Assembly: GCA_022494885.1 (NCBI GenBank) | Contig: JAGVSM010003580.1 | Location: 1-64,000, forward strand | Reading direction: 5' to 3' | Length of the DNA: 64,000 bases | DNA from: Micrasema longulum | Lineage: Eukaryota; Arthropoda; Insecta; Trichoptera; Brachycentridae | Part shown: positions 35,905-48,420 of the stretch, piece by piece | Position numbering within the stretch: the first letter of the stretch is position 1 | Layout of the letters: each line of letters starts with the position of its first letter | Notes under the pieces: generated by a model | What the model saw: the letters and a program-made list of their open reading frames with translations, nothing else | Told to the model about the DNA's origin: nothing | The model's database searches: none | Program-made: the position numbers and the translations under genes

Positions 35905-36165
35905 TTTCATCATCCATTCGTTCTACATGGCCAAGCCATCTTAGTGACCCTTTCTTAATCTTATCATTTATACCCGTCTCAGATTTGCACTCTCGCCTGA
36001 TTTCATCATTCGTAACCATGTCAGACATTGATTTCCCATATATTCGTTAGCGATTAAATTTCGACTGCGTTCATTCTTCTTTCATTCATCTTCTGCCAGG
36101 TCCTAGCTTCTTTTCCGTACACGAGTGTTGGAACTAAAACTATATTGTGCACTGACAGTCTAGCT
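35905..36165 (-). pseudogene. LINE C-terminal fragment, opposite strand
   Basis: On the minus strand: VLVPTLVYGKEARTWQK, then NERRMNAVEI, then a damaged stretch with KMAWPCRTNG in a shifted frame. It is the same kind of C-terminal region as at 13940-14130 (LMYGSEA, NTVEMRYLKRMCG). It lies tail-to-tail with the preceding plus-strand LINE fragment. Confidence 0.65.
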
Positions 36166-37003
36166 TTGATTGATAGTTTTTAGCAATTATGATGGCAACT
36201 TTTATTTTAATTATAAATATTTATCTATAGAAGTATTTTAGAAATTGATATTCATGGGTATAGAAAATACAACCATGTAGAACTAAGCTATGTTCACTCC
36301 TTTTGAGTTTTCTCTATTTCCGCTTTCGAGTGCAATCATAATATTCTTGGAATTTACGTAAACGCGAATGACTTCGATTCGGAGTAAATATCTTCCCTTC
36401 GTTTAAATGATATCAATGTCGATGTTTATTCGGATCGTAAATCGAAAATTTCTGCAAAACGTATCTAGCGTGTATGTTATTTATTCTAAATTTAGTGTTA
36501 GTACAAACACTATAATGGTTTGGAGAAAATTTATAACATTATTTACCGTCAGAATACTGATAAAAACCCTCTACATGCATTATTGCCTTTAGAGGGGTTT
36601 ACTAAGAAAAATACGTTAGAATATTTGATTCAACAAAGTGTTTTCCTGTCTTCCTTATCCATATTTCGGACATGATACATACTCATGAAACCATTTTAGT
36701 TTATTTAAATGTTTTAATTGTTTCAATAGATGAGATTTCACAAAAAATATCTTGTAAATGCAATTAAAATGGGTGCTAACTTTGAAACTCAATCTCGGTG
36801 GAATTGGAAGATTTTATCAAAAAATGTCACATTTGAAACATTTTTTTTTCAATTTTTGTCATTTAGATTTAAAAAGTCTAACTTGTTTTTTAATCGAACT
36901 CTGTTTTCGTGTTTAGGAAACTTTATACCTACTGTATGAAAATATATTCAAATAATTCTGAATTTTATTATATCTCTAAAATAGAAACATTAACTATGTT
37001 ATT

Positions 37004-37430
37004 AAATATTTATGTATAACCACTTATCGACTTTTCAATGTCTACCGGTTTCGAGACGTACTTGTCTCTTTGTCAGGACACCAATTAAACCGACATGCAA
37101 AACCCACTATACACCTTCACCATAGTTTTTGCACAAAAATCTAAAACCAACATTACCGCAAATCAATTTTGATCATGACTTTAATTAAAATACAGGATTT
37201 AAAATCTTACGTACAAATAATAAAGGGTTAAGGGTCAATAATATGGAAATATTTCACATGAGGAACGCCTTAAAAAATAATGTTCCTTTGATCATTAATC
37301 AAAAAACCTTTTAATATAGCCCGTTATACGATATTCCATTGTAATGGTCACCCTAAACCTATTAAATTCAAGCTCTTCCTTTCATCCTCTATTTTTTTTC
37401 CAGTATTTCTCAAACAACATAAAATATTTT
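37004..37430. repeat. Second copy of the 11.4-kb MITE family, rearranged
   Basis: 37005-37145 matches 11372-11515 in the same orientation (AACCACTTA, GACGTACTTGTCTC, CAGGACACCAATTAAAC, CCCACTATACACCTTCACCA). 37325-37435 matches 11530-11635 in the opposite orientation (CCATTGTAATGGTCACCCTA, CATAAAATATTTTCATAA). The right terminal repeat is not visible. Confidence 0.5.
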
Positions 37431-37500
37431 CATAATCTAATCAATGCATGTTTGTCCTAATCAGTGCATGTGCTTAATTATATGCGTATTAAAACTTAAG

Positions 37501-37600
37501 CCGGGTTGTGGTCCAGCGGTAGTTTAACAGACTCCGAGGTTCAAATCCCGCTCCGCCACAGTTGGATATTTTAGGTAGAGTATTTTCAAATATTTAAAAA
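37501..37600 (+). repeat. tRNA-derived SINE-like head, family C
   Basis: CGGGTTGTGGTCCAGCGGTAG with B box GGTTCAAATCC near 37540-37550. The head start (CGGGTTGTGGTCC) is the same as in the minus-strand copy ending at 39665. Confidence 0.55.
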
Positions 37601-37884
37601 TTAACCTGGAATTTCAATATTTTGGTAAGTTATAACAACGCAAAAATATTTACTTTATGTTAAATAAATATAATATAACCTAGGAACTTGTTTTCAATTT
37701 GTTTTACAGTGTGGTTCACATTATCATTTATTTTCTGTGTTTTATGAAAATTCTGTACTTTAATCAGACTAGCGTCGTAAAAAAAATATTTTCAAGCGAT
37801 CTAAATGAATATTTATACAATGCAAAGATCTTATTTTGAACACTGCCTTTTACTAGTGGTCGCTCGTTAATGGTTTTAATTGTA

Positions 37885-38525
37885 CAGGTAAACGTCGTTT
37901 TGCGCCGGTTCGATTTACGCCGATTCACAATTATGCCGGCGTAGGATTCTCCGATTCGGCCGACACCAGACGACAGTAGGCGCCGTGATTCTAATAACAG
38001 ACACACTTTTACACGTTATTTCATTATACTACCGTGTATGCGAGCAGCCTATTGGGTTTGTGAAATTGTTTCCGAGTTGGTTTTCGTTTTGTTTTTATTA
38101 AATATAAAGAGTATGATAGTATTTTTTACTTTTTATTTTATTTTCATAAAAATTAAAATAATATTCAAATATAATTTATATGATTCTGCAAGAAAGGAAG
38201 CAACAATTAAAGCAAATGAAATTGGATGATTTCTTCAAAAAGTGTGAGAATTTAATTTAGTAACGACAAACGGAGAGTTAGTATTCATTATAAAAAATCA
38301 TTATTTATTTCAAGAGACTATTATTTATTTTGTAAACGAATTAAAACTGTATTTATTACATACATTTATTATTTATTTTGAATAAATATAGGATATGTAT
38401 TAAATAAACATGTTTGATTGTTCTTAGAATTTCGATACGGAAATTTGTGTTCATTTTACGCCGATTTTTTTTTTTACGCCGGTGTCTCTCGGAACGGAAC
38501 CCCAGCGTAAAACGAAGTTTACTTG
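37885..38525 (+). mobile_element. Pogo/Tigger-like DNA transposon, internally deleted, TA target site
   Basis: The element begins CAGGTAAACGTCGTTTTGCG at 37885 and ends CGTAAAACGAAGTTTACTTG at 38525, imperfect terminal inverted repeats, with TA on both sides (37883-37884 and 38526-38527). Length is 641 bp. Near the middle is the end of a transposase-like frame closing at TAG 38258-38260. Known: Tc1/mariner-superfamily elements, pogo/Tigger included, insert at TA. The element keeps both ends and only the 3' end of the coding region. Confidence 0.8.
38186..38260 (+). pseudogene. Pogo/Tigger transposase C-terminal remnant
   Basis: The frame reads ERKQQLKQMKLDDFFKKCEN, LI and stop. QMKLDDFF fits the PCNA-interacting pattern QxxLxxFF (38213-38236), and ending in such a motif is typical of pogo/Tigger transposases. 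The DNA-binding and catalytic parts are missing, so there is no activity. Confidence 0.6.
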
Positions 38526-38539
38526 TATTTTAATAATAC

Positions 38540-39470
38540 CCAAAAACCATGGCAAAATTTCGCACCTTAAAAATATGTATTACTTGCTGGTCGGCGGAAG
38601 TGTATGCATCGTAAGAATAAGTGGCTTGTGAATCGATTCACTATGGTTTTAATAATAAATTAGGTAAATGAATTATCAAACAATAAAAGTTATGTCACCG
38701 CGGACTATCGTATTTAATATATTTGATGAATGTACCTACCAATATATAATATTAATTTTCCTCGATAAATTGTGGAGCCTAGTGAATAATACGTAAAAAA
38801 GTTAAAAAGAAATACGGAAATTTTTATTAATTCATAAATTACATGAAAATAATTGCTCTTTGAAAAGTCCACACCCGTAATTGCCCTATTTTATTCCAAT
38901 ATATGCATTAATTTAATTAATGGTATATGTATGTATGGGTAATTAGATAGGCCCACCGAATAATGATTAATAGTTCAATCACTGTTAAATTATTACCTAC
39001 GGAGACATGCTCTAATCCATTTTGGCTCGATGTCAAAGTAAATTTAGGAGGTTTCTGGTAGAATCTAATAGAAATGATGATATTATGCACACAATATTAA
39101 TAACACGTTAGTTGTTTATCGTTGTAAGATAACAATTAATTAATATGTTAACAACTTAATATTTAATATGCTTGTATTTTCTAATGATAAATATTATTAA
39201 TCGCTATCACATCAAATACTAAATATTATCATTGAACAATGTAAATGCAATGTTTATATTTTGGTTACAGGAATATTACAAAATTACCCGTAACTGTAAA
39301 ATATTAATACCGCTTTCCCAGTGGGGATTAGTTCCACAAATGAAAATATTTCTAACCCCACAACATTTTTAATGTAGATTTATTTTTAAATACAAAAGTA
39401 TTAATCTGTATACACAGGCCTAAAATATCAAATTAACGGGTACCTGCGTACCTTAGGCGGCATACAAATG
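38540..39470 (+). other. Intron 5, unannotated stretch
   Basis: AT-rich DNA with no recognisable feature. Confidence 0.4.
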
Positions 39471-39477
39471 ATCATGC

Positions 39478-39665
39478 AACCAAGATTTTTTAATTTTTTT
39501 AAAATAAATATTTGCGTTTCTATGATTAACCCAAATATTTAATTTTGAGGACCATTTTAAACAAGTTGTAAATAACTCACTATTAGAAAATGGAATCAAG
39601 TTGGGATTCGAACCACAGACCTTTGGTCCGTGAGCCCGAGACACTAGCCACAGGACCACAACCCG
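39478..39665 (-). repeat. tRNA-derived SINE-like element, family C
   Basis: Minus strand: CGGGTTGTGGTCCTGTGGC head, B box GGTTCGAATCC, then a body with CATTTTCTAATAGTGAGTTA, ACAACTTG and an A-rich end. A second member is at 40345-40520. Confidence 0.65.
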
Positions 39666-39689
39666 ATTTATAAATTCACTCATTCCGTA

Positions 39690-39905
39690 TCCAGGTACGT
39701 GAAGAATACAGTGATGTGCGTGCAGAACCCTGGACGAGTATTTTTGACTCGGTGGCTACTCTTGGGTAAAAGTTCTGAATAAAAAATCGAGTGGAAATAA
39801 CCGCCTCGTTGTATAGTGACTGGAGCGTTTGCCTACCATTCTTAAGATCACAGGTTTGATTCCTGGAAGGATGGACGGTAAATATTGATTTCAAAGGCTT
39901 TTTGA
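39690..39905 (+). repeat. tRNA-derived SINE-like element, related to family A
   Basis: Starts GTGAAGAATACAGTGATGTG (a block also seen at the window end, 63960-63990). It has a head CGCCTCGTTGTATAGTGACT with B box GGTTTGATTCC at about 39853-39863. Confidence 0.5.
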
Positions 39906-39977
39906 ACACTGAACACTGAACGCGTTATGCGTGACGTCTCGAGTTCATTTCAAATATGAATAATAAATATATTTTTA

Positions 39978-40170
39978 AGGAATAACCCGCTAAACCTTTA
40001 TTTAAGAGGCTTGCCAGCAGGTGGGAAAGTGAGGATACGAAAGAAAGTAGCACCCGGACTTGTTGAGAAAAACCATTTCTTGGATTTTTCTCTAGCGACT
40101 GACGGGAATCGAACCCGCGACGCCAGTTTCACAGATACCCGTCTAACCAACTGCGCCACGGCGCGGCGCC
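39978..40170 (-). repeat. tRNA-derived SINE-like element, family B
   Basis: Minus strand: CGTGGCGCAGTTGGTTAGAC (A box region), GGTTCGATTCC (B box), then a body ending TTTCCCACCTGCTGGCAAG and GCGGGTTATTCC. It matches 16163-16375. The acceptor stem does not pair, so it is not a working tRNA. Confidence 0.7.
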
Positions 40171-40344
40171 AGTTACATGAGGTATCTTGCCTTTCTAAAA
40201 CAAATGGGATACACGTTTTAATTTGTATACCAATACAGTGCCCTATGCTCCATAATTTCAGGCTAAGGGTTTGGAGGACACCAAACTTTTTTTGATTTAA
40301 AATCATATGCATACAACCAATAATTACAATTGGCAATATTTTTA

Positions 40345-40520
40345 TGTTGAATTTTTTTGGAAAAAGAAATATTTATTTTCTTATGATTCACGCAAACATT
40401 TCTATTTTGGAGGCCATTTTTAACAAGTTGTAAATAAGTATTAGAAAATGGGAATCAAGTAGTGGTAGAGTGGGATTCGAACCTTGGACCTTTGATCCAT
40501 GACTCCGCGACACTGGCCGC
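40345..40520 (-). repeat. tRNA-derived SINE-like element, family C
   Basis: Minus strand: GCGGCCAGTGTCGCGGAGTC, B box GGTTCGAATCC, then a body with CCCATTTTCTAATACTTATT and ACAACTTG, as in 39478-39665. Confidence 0.65.
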
Positions 40521-40524
40521 TGTT

Positions 40525-43500
40525 TACACTAATTTCATCCGGAGAGTAGAACAAAACCATTTTTAAACTATTAATTTTTTTTTTCATTTTTATAAAACAA
40601 AAAATGGATAAATGTATTAAATTATAACGCGTATTAAACCTCTTTTAAACTAAGATCTTAAATATTCGTTTACACTAGCAGTTAAAATGGAAGCTTTTTG
40701 AAGCTTAGCTTAGGAAAATCGATTTAATATTTTTTTTTTAAATGTCGTGGTGTTTTTTAAGGTCTGCAAAACTACTTTGTCAACGTTTGTTTTTGCAGCA
40801 ATAAAGCGTATGTAGGTATCTGTTTTAATCCCTACGGGCGGATGGGATTAGTGCAATAGGTTTTAACTGCTAAAAAGTGAACACGTTTTTTGTTCGGCCA
40901 GTAAAATAAATTTCACGTCAAATAAAGCGCCACACCAATAAACGAAATAAATTGCCTAATTTTATGCAAAAATCAGAACGTTTTTTTAGCAAAATTGGTA
41001 TTTAAATAGAAGCGAACATTTCTTCCATGTATGAGTTTGGATTAATTCTTGGCATTTACAGTTCTAATAATCTTCATTTTATGGTTTTAGTGTTCATCTT
41101 ACATACTTACAACGTGCAACGTTTGCCATTATTTACGCTTCCTTCCCGGTGATGTGTAGCTAGTACACATTGCATCTAATAACTTTAATGTCTCCACAAA
41201 TATAAGAAATACTGTGCTTAAAGTTTGATATTTCTCTTTTGTACATTGACGTAAAAGTTTAATTATTTTTTTAATTAAATAATAAATACTCGTTGGGCAC
41301 AGAAAAAGCATTTTGTCTGAAACTGGATATAAATCACCTATACAATCGATAAAGTTTACCAATTTGTCGCATTTCGCGGCGTATGAAGTGGAAAAGCACC
41401 GAATAAACAGTTGTCTCACACGCTCTTTATGTCTCACTTTCGATACTATGGGGGCGAGAGAGACAATTTCACGCGTCACACGCGCGAATAGCAAAGTTGC
41501 CAGAACGTCTGCCAGACGCCAGTAGCTCTCCAAACTTCGCTAGGAGCATGAGCTATTGGTTGTTTAATTTGTTTACCAATTAGATTAAAAATACTATCAC
41601 TTTGACTTAAATTATAAATTATTGAATCAATTGTCTATAAATAATCAATTTTTCTGATTTAAAAACTCTAATGTTTGCCTGTGCATGAGGATTTTTTTGG
41701 CACAGGGAAGGGATAACTAGCCAACGACAGCTCACTAGCTCTGTAAATCCTAAACTCACCTATTCCATTATCATTCGGGTTTTATTGTGTATACTTGCGA
41801 ACAACCTAGGACCAATAGAAAAAGAAACAGTTTTTTTTGTATACAGCAATCAATTTTTACAATTCAGTTTCTAATGATCTAAAAAATATTCCAAACATAC
41901 ACGTACTTAAAAAACACCTAAATAAAACAGTTCTTACAGCCCGTGTGACGAGTGATAGGTGATGTTATTTTATCGAATTTTTATTTAAACTATTTTGTTA
42001 TTATATATAATATCCCCTCATACCAGCACTTTTGCTGATTGGAAATATTTCGTAAAAATAAAATATGTAATATAATGTAATATGTAAAGTTCAAAAACCT
42101 TGTATTTTGTCATAAATAAATAAAAATATTTAAAAAAAAGAAAAAAATATATTTATTTATCTTTATATTAAAAGATTTTGAAAGTTACATTCAATCGATA
42201 ATTTGTTTCAAAAAGTACAAGCAAAATATTTTTTTCATTTAAAATCTCGCCTTGTTCACTTTAAATTCAAGTTGAATGCAACCTCCTTTTCGCATATTTA
42301 AAGAGAGTTAAAACGGATGATTTTTCATTTCATTATGTCATCAAAAACCTTAATTTAAAGTACTTCTGTTAGAATTACTTACAAAAGAAAATTTGAAACT
42401 AAAGGTGCAATTATGAATCTTCTCTATCCTCTAAAGAGTGGTTAATTTGAGTATATATGTTTTCTTCGTGCGGTTAATTTTTTCCACTCTGATGATTAAA
42501 CGAAAAAAAATATGAACACGTGAAATCAAACAAGATGATTTTAATATAGAACATTATTGCGACTTACCCAAAACACTTAATTTGGTTGAATTGACCAAAC
42601 CGAATTAGTTTTATTTCCGTTTTTAAAGGAGTTTTATACACCATTTGACGTTTAATCATCAGTGTGGCCATTATATGACGCAAAGTGTCGCAGCATATAA
42701 AAATAAAAAATCTTCAAATTAATCACTCTCTAGGGGGTCGAGACGTTTCAAAATACCACCCCCAGGGTGCTATTCTGAACAGCTCTCGCGGCACGAGAAA
42801 ACAATTATTTTCGTGTATTTTGTATGTATAATATATGTATGTATAAATACACGAGATAATATAGCTGCGAAAGCGTTTGAAATACCACCCCAGGTCGATA
42901 TAATGTATCGTTTATGTTACGAGGGAATATTAACATAATTTTTCTCTTCTTGAAAATATACAACGATTTCCTACATTTGATTTCCTACAGTGGATGGTTA
43001 GCGGAATCTTGCTTTTAAGTATTGAGCTATTTGCTATGGATACTAACATTTGTAATAACATATTATTACACATTGATTGTGAATTCAGATAGATTTTAAT
43101 GAAGGATTCCGGTTTGGATCCCACGCATAAAACCAAATATGGGCTACGAGCTATGAGGTCTTTAAATATTACTTGTGAAAGACCAGGGTGTCAAACTAAA
43201 AAAAAAATTAATGTCCACCCAATTTTTATAAATCTTGTAAAAAATATATATATTGATGCACTCTGCATTCATCAATAATAAACACTGGTTAATAGTTGCA
43301 TTAGATTTTTTTTTAAATAGATAGATAGAATGCATTTTATCACAACTACAAAGAGCCTAGTTGACAGTAAAAAAAGACACCAATTGATATATTTTCAATC
43401 AAAGGAAAATAATACGTCAAAACAAAACATTTCTTATTTCCACTCAAGCGTAAGTATCTACTCTAAGTAAATTTGAATTTGATTTTAGTATCGAACAATC

Positions 43501-45150
43501 AATTTTATGTGTTGTGATATTACCCGATTCCCCATTTTCTGTTTCATTATTCCCAAAGCCCGGGTTTTCAAATAATATAAAGTATGAGAATATGATCGTT
43601 TTAAGCAAAGCAAAAAATTAAAAATAAACCGTGGAACGTTAAAGTTGAAATTTATTGTCTAAAAAATATTGCGCGTCCAATAATGCGACCCTAATGCGAA
43701 ATGGTTAAGGTGGTAGACGGAGGTATGAATAAAAAATGTATAATGAATTGTAAAAGTCTGACAAACAGTTGATGTTTTCTCATAGACTCAATATGTTGGT
43801 ATATAAATTATTATGACAATGTATGTAAAATGGATACGACAAGTAGGTACCTTCTTTGAAAAACTACTGATCATTATTTTTTTATTTTTGGAGATTTTAT
43901 AACATGTTAGCGACTGTTCGTTCATGGATAATAGATGGCGCCTTTGTTAGTATAGCCGAGGACTTTTTTTACACTCCGGATACAAATACGAAAATACGCA
44001 TTAAAAAATAACATTTATAAGATCATTTAAAATAATTTGCTTGGCACAGACTTATAGGAATTTTAATATTGTTTAAATAATATTTCAATACGAAATGATG
44101 AGAAAGGTGTATACTTTGCAATGAAAAAAGAGATGTCAAAAAAACGGTTTTGTCATATTTTCTTTTACATAATCCTAAAAAAACATACTTATTTATCAAT
44201 TACCCCCAACCAAATTGGTAAAAAAAATACTTATAATCAATGTGTATACTAAAATTGATGAAATCGGAAATTCATCGGCTGCGGTGTTTAAGGTTATCGA
44301 AAATATTTACATTTTACGCTCAAAAAATATAAAATCAATTGATACTTACTTGTCATTAACACTCTCTTTAATTTCAAAAGGCAGCTCAACTAATTAATAA
44401 ACCAAAAACATAAAAATTTCCATTTGAAGTGATTTTCAATCTTAATGTTTTTCATTCGTGATTGGTCTTCATTATAAAAAAATAATTAAAAAAGTGTAAA
44501 TTCGAAATTAAGATTTTTTTAAATATTTTTTTAAAATCTTTTGCAGTAAGTTATGTTTTGTTACCGAACAGATATAGATAAATGATCAGAAGATTTTGAA
44601 AAATTACTATTTTTAAGTTCGTTTTCAGTTACGTAGTTGTGAATTACTGAGTTAGAAAATTAGAAGAGGGTTATAATTTATGACATCCGATCGGGAGTCG
44701 CTAAATTACCTCGAGACCACATCCGTCTTTATAACGTTGATATTATATTCCAAAAAATACATCAGCTACTCAGTAAATTTTATTGTTGAACATTTATTTG
44801 ACTTTATGTTCTTGAGAAATGAAGGCGCTGGCTAGGAGCTTAAAGTATAATTAAATAATCTGGCAAACATTGCTTTGCCCTCAAAAATTGGAAATAAAGA
44901 GATCTGTAATCACGATATATTGACGGACGCATATCAATGCAATAGACACATGTTTGTTTTAATTAATTACGCAGTATCTGATAGATTTCAAAAAATATCA
45001 AGCTTTGTTTTTGCTCTCCTAAAAACCTCACAAAATGCAGTTTTGAAGTAAACGTAGGGACTGTCGATATGTACATGCAAACATTCGCGAGAGAAAGAGA
45101 TAAACGTACTTTCTTAGTTTGGATGTCTGTGTTGTCATAACTACGATGCA
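40525..45150 (+). other. Intron 5, mostly unannotated AT-rich stretch
   Basis: No exon. A minus-strand open frame at 41129-41533 ends in low-complexity sequence; its segment KLVNFIDCIGDLYPVSDKM loosely resembles the start of a MADF domain. Two similar CCACCCC-containing blocks occur at 42742 and 42871. Otherwise I see nothing. Confidence 0.4.
42742..42896. repeat. Pair of short direct repeats around a small hairpin
   Basis: GACGTTTCAAAATACCACCC at 42742 and GCGTTTGAAATACCACCCCA at 42871 are direct near-copies. CACGAGAAAA and TTTTCGTG between them form a hairpin. Confidence 0.45.
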
Positions 45151-45151
45151 A

Positions 45152-45983
45152 CCATAGAATTAAGAATAGTCCAGAAGGAGCGTAGAATCATATTTGAATA
45201 CATCGGACCGTGTCCAATAATTCCCCCACTATGCCTCACTTTCGCCGCGCGCATTCGTGAAGTCACCGAGTAATATTGCCAGATCGCGAAGAATATAACC
45301 ATAACACAAATTAAGGTTAAAAAAAACCATTAGTTAATTTTTCTAAATTTTATTGTGCTCGGAAACATTGATTGACACAACAGAGTAGATAAGTAAAGGG
45401 TCATTTAATAAGAGTGATTGAATTAATGAACTTTGAACTTAAAATATAAAACAAAATTATTTTACATAAAACGGATATTTTTATATGATGTTTATAATAT
45501 TCTATGTTTTAAAGATAATGTTGGCCAAATGTCCACTACGGCGTTGTTTAATCTGAGGTTCAATTTTCATTATTTCTCTTATTATATGAGCAAAGTAGGG
45601 TAAAAAAATTTACTACCCTGGCAACACTAACGAAATTTCCATTTTGTTTCTTCGACAATCTGACAGATGGAACATAATTCAACTTTTTTTCAATTTTAAG
45701 TAATGTATTTGTGACAAACACATTCGTTTGCTAATTACACATGAAATGTGCTGCATCCTGTTTCTTTAAGATCCTAGCAGTATTTCTACACTTTAAAAGG
45801 ACACAACACGGCATGGTTAAATGCGAATCGGGAGTTGCGTTTAGTTTTGTAGACGTCGCTCAGTAGAGCGACGTCTACAAAGAAACTAATGGGTCAAAAC
45901 GTAAACCAACTCATTTATGAGTAGTTGAGTCGCCTTCTGTTTGATGTGCGTATGCGGTTTCTGGACTATTCTTAATTCTATGG
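45152..45983. mobile_element. Candidate non-autonomous element with perfect 25-bp inverted ends
   Basis: CCATAGAATTAAGAATAGTC followed by CAGAA at 45152-45176 is the exact inverse of 45959-45983. The 782 bp between are non-coding and include a perfect 16-bp hairpin at 45846-45881. No target-site duplication is obvious, so the superfamily is unknown. Confidence 0.5.
45846..45881. repeat. Perfect 16-bp stem hairpin
   Basis: TTTGTAGACGTCGCTC, loop AGTA, GAGCGACGTCTACAAA. GC-rich in an AT-rich setting. Confidence 0.9.
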
Positions 45984-46811
45984 ATTCAACATATGGTATG
46001 AAAAAATTCGACAATTTGAAGAAACACTGGCAAAAAGAACAAATTTATTCATATAATTTCGTAAAGTAACTCTGTTTCTTTATCCCCTTGACTTAAAATT
46101 TTTCGAACAGATATTATATGAAGTCTCGGAAACAATATTTAATTGAGTAACAATTGAACGTAGTTGTGCAGAAAGCAGCCAGTCCACATTTTTAAAAAAC
46201 GAGATATTGTATCGGGTCAGTGAGGTCAATTTCGGTGTTCAATGTCCTGCTAAAAACATCCAGGTCACTTTAAAACAAAAAACTGTACTAACCACCTTCT
46301 GAAAATAATGTCGATCACAAAAACGGCATTCCTCAATTTGTAGAAAACACCCACAGAACTTGAAAAATCTTACGATACTTTAAAAATCATAAAAAACTGG
46401 TCAACTAGGTAATTGTATTATTGTTTGTAATTTACAAAAAACTAATGTATTTATTATTTATCATTTGTCAAAGTCACTAACTGTTGTGTAAATTTGATTA
46501 TTCACTCATTTACAAACGTGCTATTATCTCAGTTTCACTTTCCCATGACTGGCTGCTGTCTGCATAACTACTTTCAAATTATTTATTACTAATATTTAAA
46601 CACATATTTATATATATTGAAGAAAAAAGAAACAATAAAAAACAGTTAACAATTTGTATGTAGATTTTTTTTACACTTGCAATTTACAATTTGTCGCCTA
46701 ACTAAACAAAGGTCTTTTCTAAGGCCAACAAATTATGAATTTTCTGTTTTGCAATGGAACATATTAATAATAAAGGAATACAAAAAAATACACTAAGCAT
46801 CAAGAAGAAAT

Positions 46812-47420
46812 TTAAAAATATTTTTTGTTGGATTCACTACATGGCCGGGAGTATATCATACAAAACATGTAGTCCTGTGCAATCCACTTGGTTATACTGA
46901 CTTCAAACGTACTTAAGCTGTTTGTGGTTTTCAAGGAGCTGTCCAACTGACTATACACTCTCGGTGCAATAATACTATATTGCATTTGGGCGAAGCTTGT
47001 TCTTGCAGCAGGGGCTACATAATGTTCAGCTAGAGCGCATCTCTTGTATCTATTTTGCTGGGTTCTTTGTGCACTAGTTTTAGCTGAGCTGACTTTATAA
47101 ACAAATGTTTGACACACAATACGTGTTGTTTTACAAAAATAAGAGAATTAGCGTACCGAAGAGGGCGTCGCATCAGTTCATTATTTTCTAAATATATTTT
47201 CGCTCCACCGTTAAAGCTTATATTCTGGTTTTGGTAGCTCCTCCCCAGCTCAATATTCCATATGTTTATTCCAGTGTACTTGTAAAAAATAGAACAAAAT
47301 AAATTATTTTAGAGTCCTGTAGTGACTATGGCGTTTCGTAATTCCCTGAAGACATAACCCAGTTTTCTTATTTTCTTAGAAACGTAGTCAATATGATCAG
47401 TAAAATGAAAAAATAGACAT
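46812..47420 (-). pseudogene. LINE C-terminal fragment
   Basis: Minus strand: HIDYVSKKIRKLGYVFRELR near 47390, an interrupted YTGINIWN stretch, then YVAPAARTSFAQMQYSIIAP and LDSSLKTTNSLSTFEVSITK to a stop. It matches the end of Jockey/CR1-type ORF2 proteins (KKIRKLxYVFREL, PSARTSFAQMQYSIIAPxIY, FKxxLxKWL). Frameshifts in the first part show it is inactive. Confidence 0.8.
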
Positions 47421-48179
47421 TTACCATAGTGACGAAAAGGAAAGCACTTGCCTACGAATCGAAATGCCATTTTCTTCACACCAGTAACGTGTCTATACTG
47501 TATATTAAATTATACGTCTTTGGTTTCATTGTTTTATTTATTCTACCGATTATAATCATTTTATACTTCGTAGTTTACGAGATATTCATAAGAAGTATAG
47601 TACCTACTTTATTATCCATTTAGGAAATACCGTGTGTAGGTAACCAGAGAAACTCGTGGACTCTTAAAATAAACGTACATTGCGTGATCAATTCTGACCT
47701 CAGGAACTATTTTCATTGACTACTTAAAATTATTATAGTTACAATTTTTAGTCTATTTCTACTTTCAGAATGTTGATTCAGAAGCCAATGTTTTTGAAGA
47801 TCCAAAAAAAGTTTTTCAAGGCTAGCCATCGATAAAAAGTTTAAATAATTTTACCTAACAAAAAAATGCATTTGTAACCTTATAAATTCTATGATAATTA
47901 TGCGCGACCCGCTTTAAGATATGCCATTTCGCTCTATTGCATAAAACGAAAGCGTTTCTAATTTTAACCTGTAACTGATGGTTTCATCGCTATGCTTGCA
48001 ATTCTAAACCCGAATACCTACGGCCCATTGTTTTACTGTAAACTGTAGCCAACTTCGTGATTGATAATCCTGGAATGGTTTTCCTTAAGTTATAAAAGAA
48101 CTTTTATGCAATATCTGAATACTAGTGTACAATAAAAAAATTAATTAAGCAATACTTTACTAAAACACAATTTTAATAA

Positions 48180-48420
48180 AACGGTCTCGTGGTGTAATGG
48201 TTAGTAAAGGCAAAGCCTTCGAAGAAAAAGGATCTGGTTTGATTACCGACATGGCTGATATTCAATTTTCTGGCTTTCACACCAGAATATTTCATAATCC
48301 TTGGACTGGTACCTGAAGCGTAAGACTGATCATCTTATCTTCATGTTACATTTTTTATCAAGAAACGCTGCGATTGGTGTACCAACGTAATACAAATGCG
48401 AAAGGGAATGCTGATGAAAA
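48180..48420 (+). repeat. tRNA-derived SINE-like element, family A
   Basis: Head CGGTCTCGTGGTGTAATGG with a weak B box GGTTTGATTACC, body with TTTCACACCAGAATATTTCA, CTTGGACTGGTACC, AAGACTGATCATC and GCTGCGATTGGTGTACCAA, end AAAGGGAATGCTGATGA. It is a full-length match to the minus-strand copy at 18742-19008. Confidence 0.75.

Noticed and set aside
46812..47117. Minus-strand ORF as a host gene
   Set aside because: The ARTSFAQMQYSIIAP pattern is a LINE ORF2 end, and the upstream part is frameshifted.
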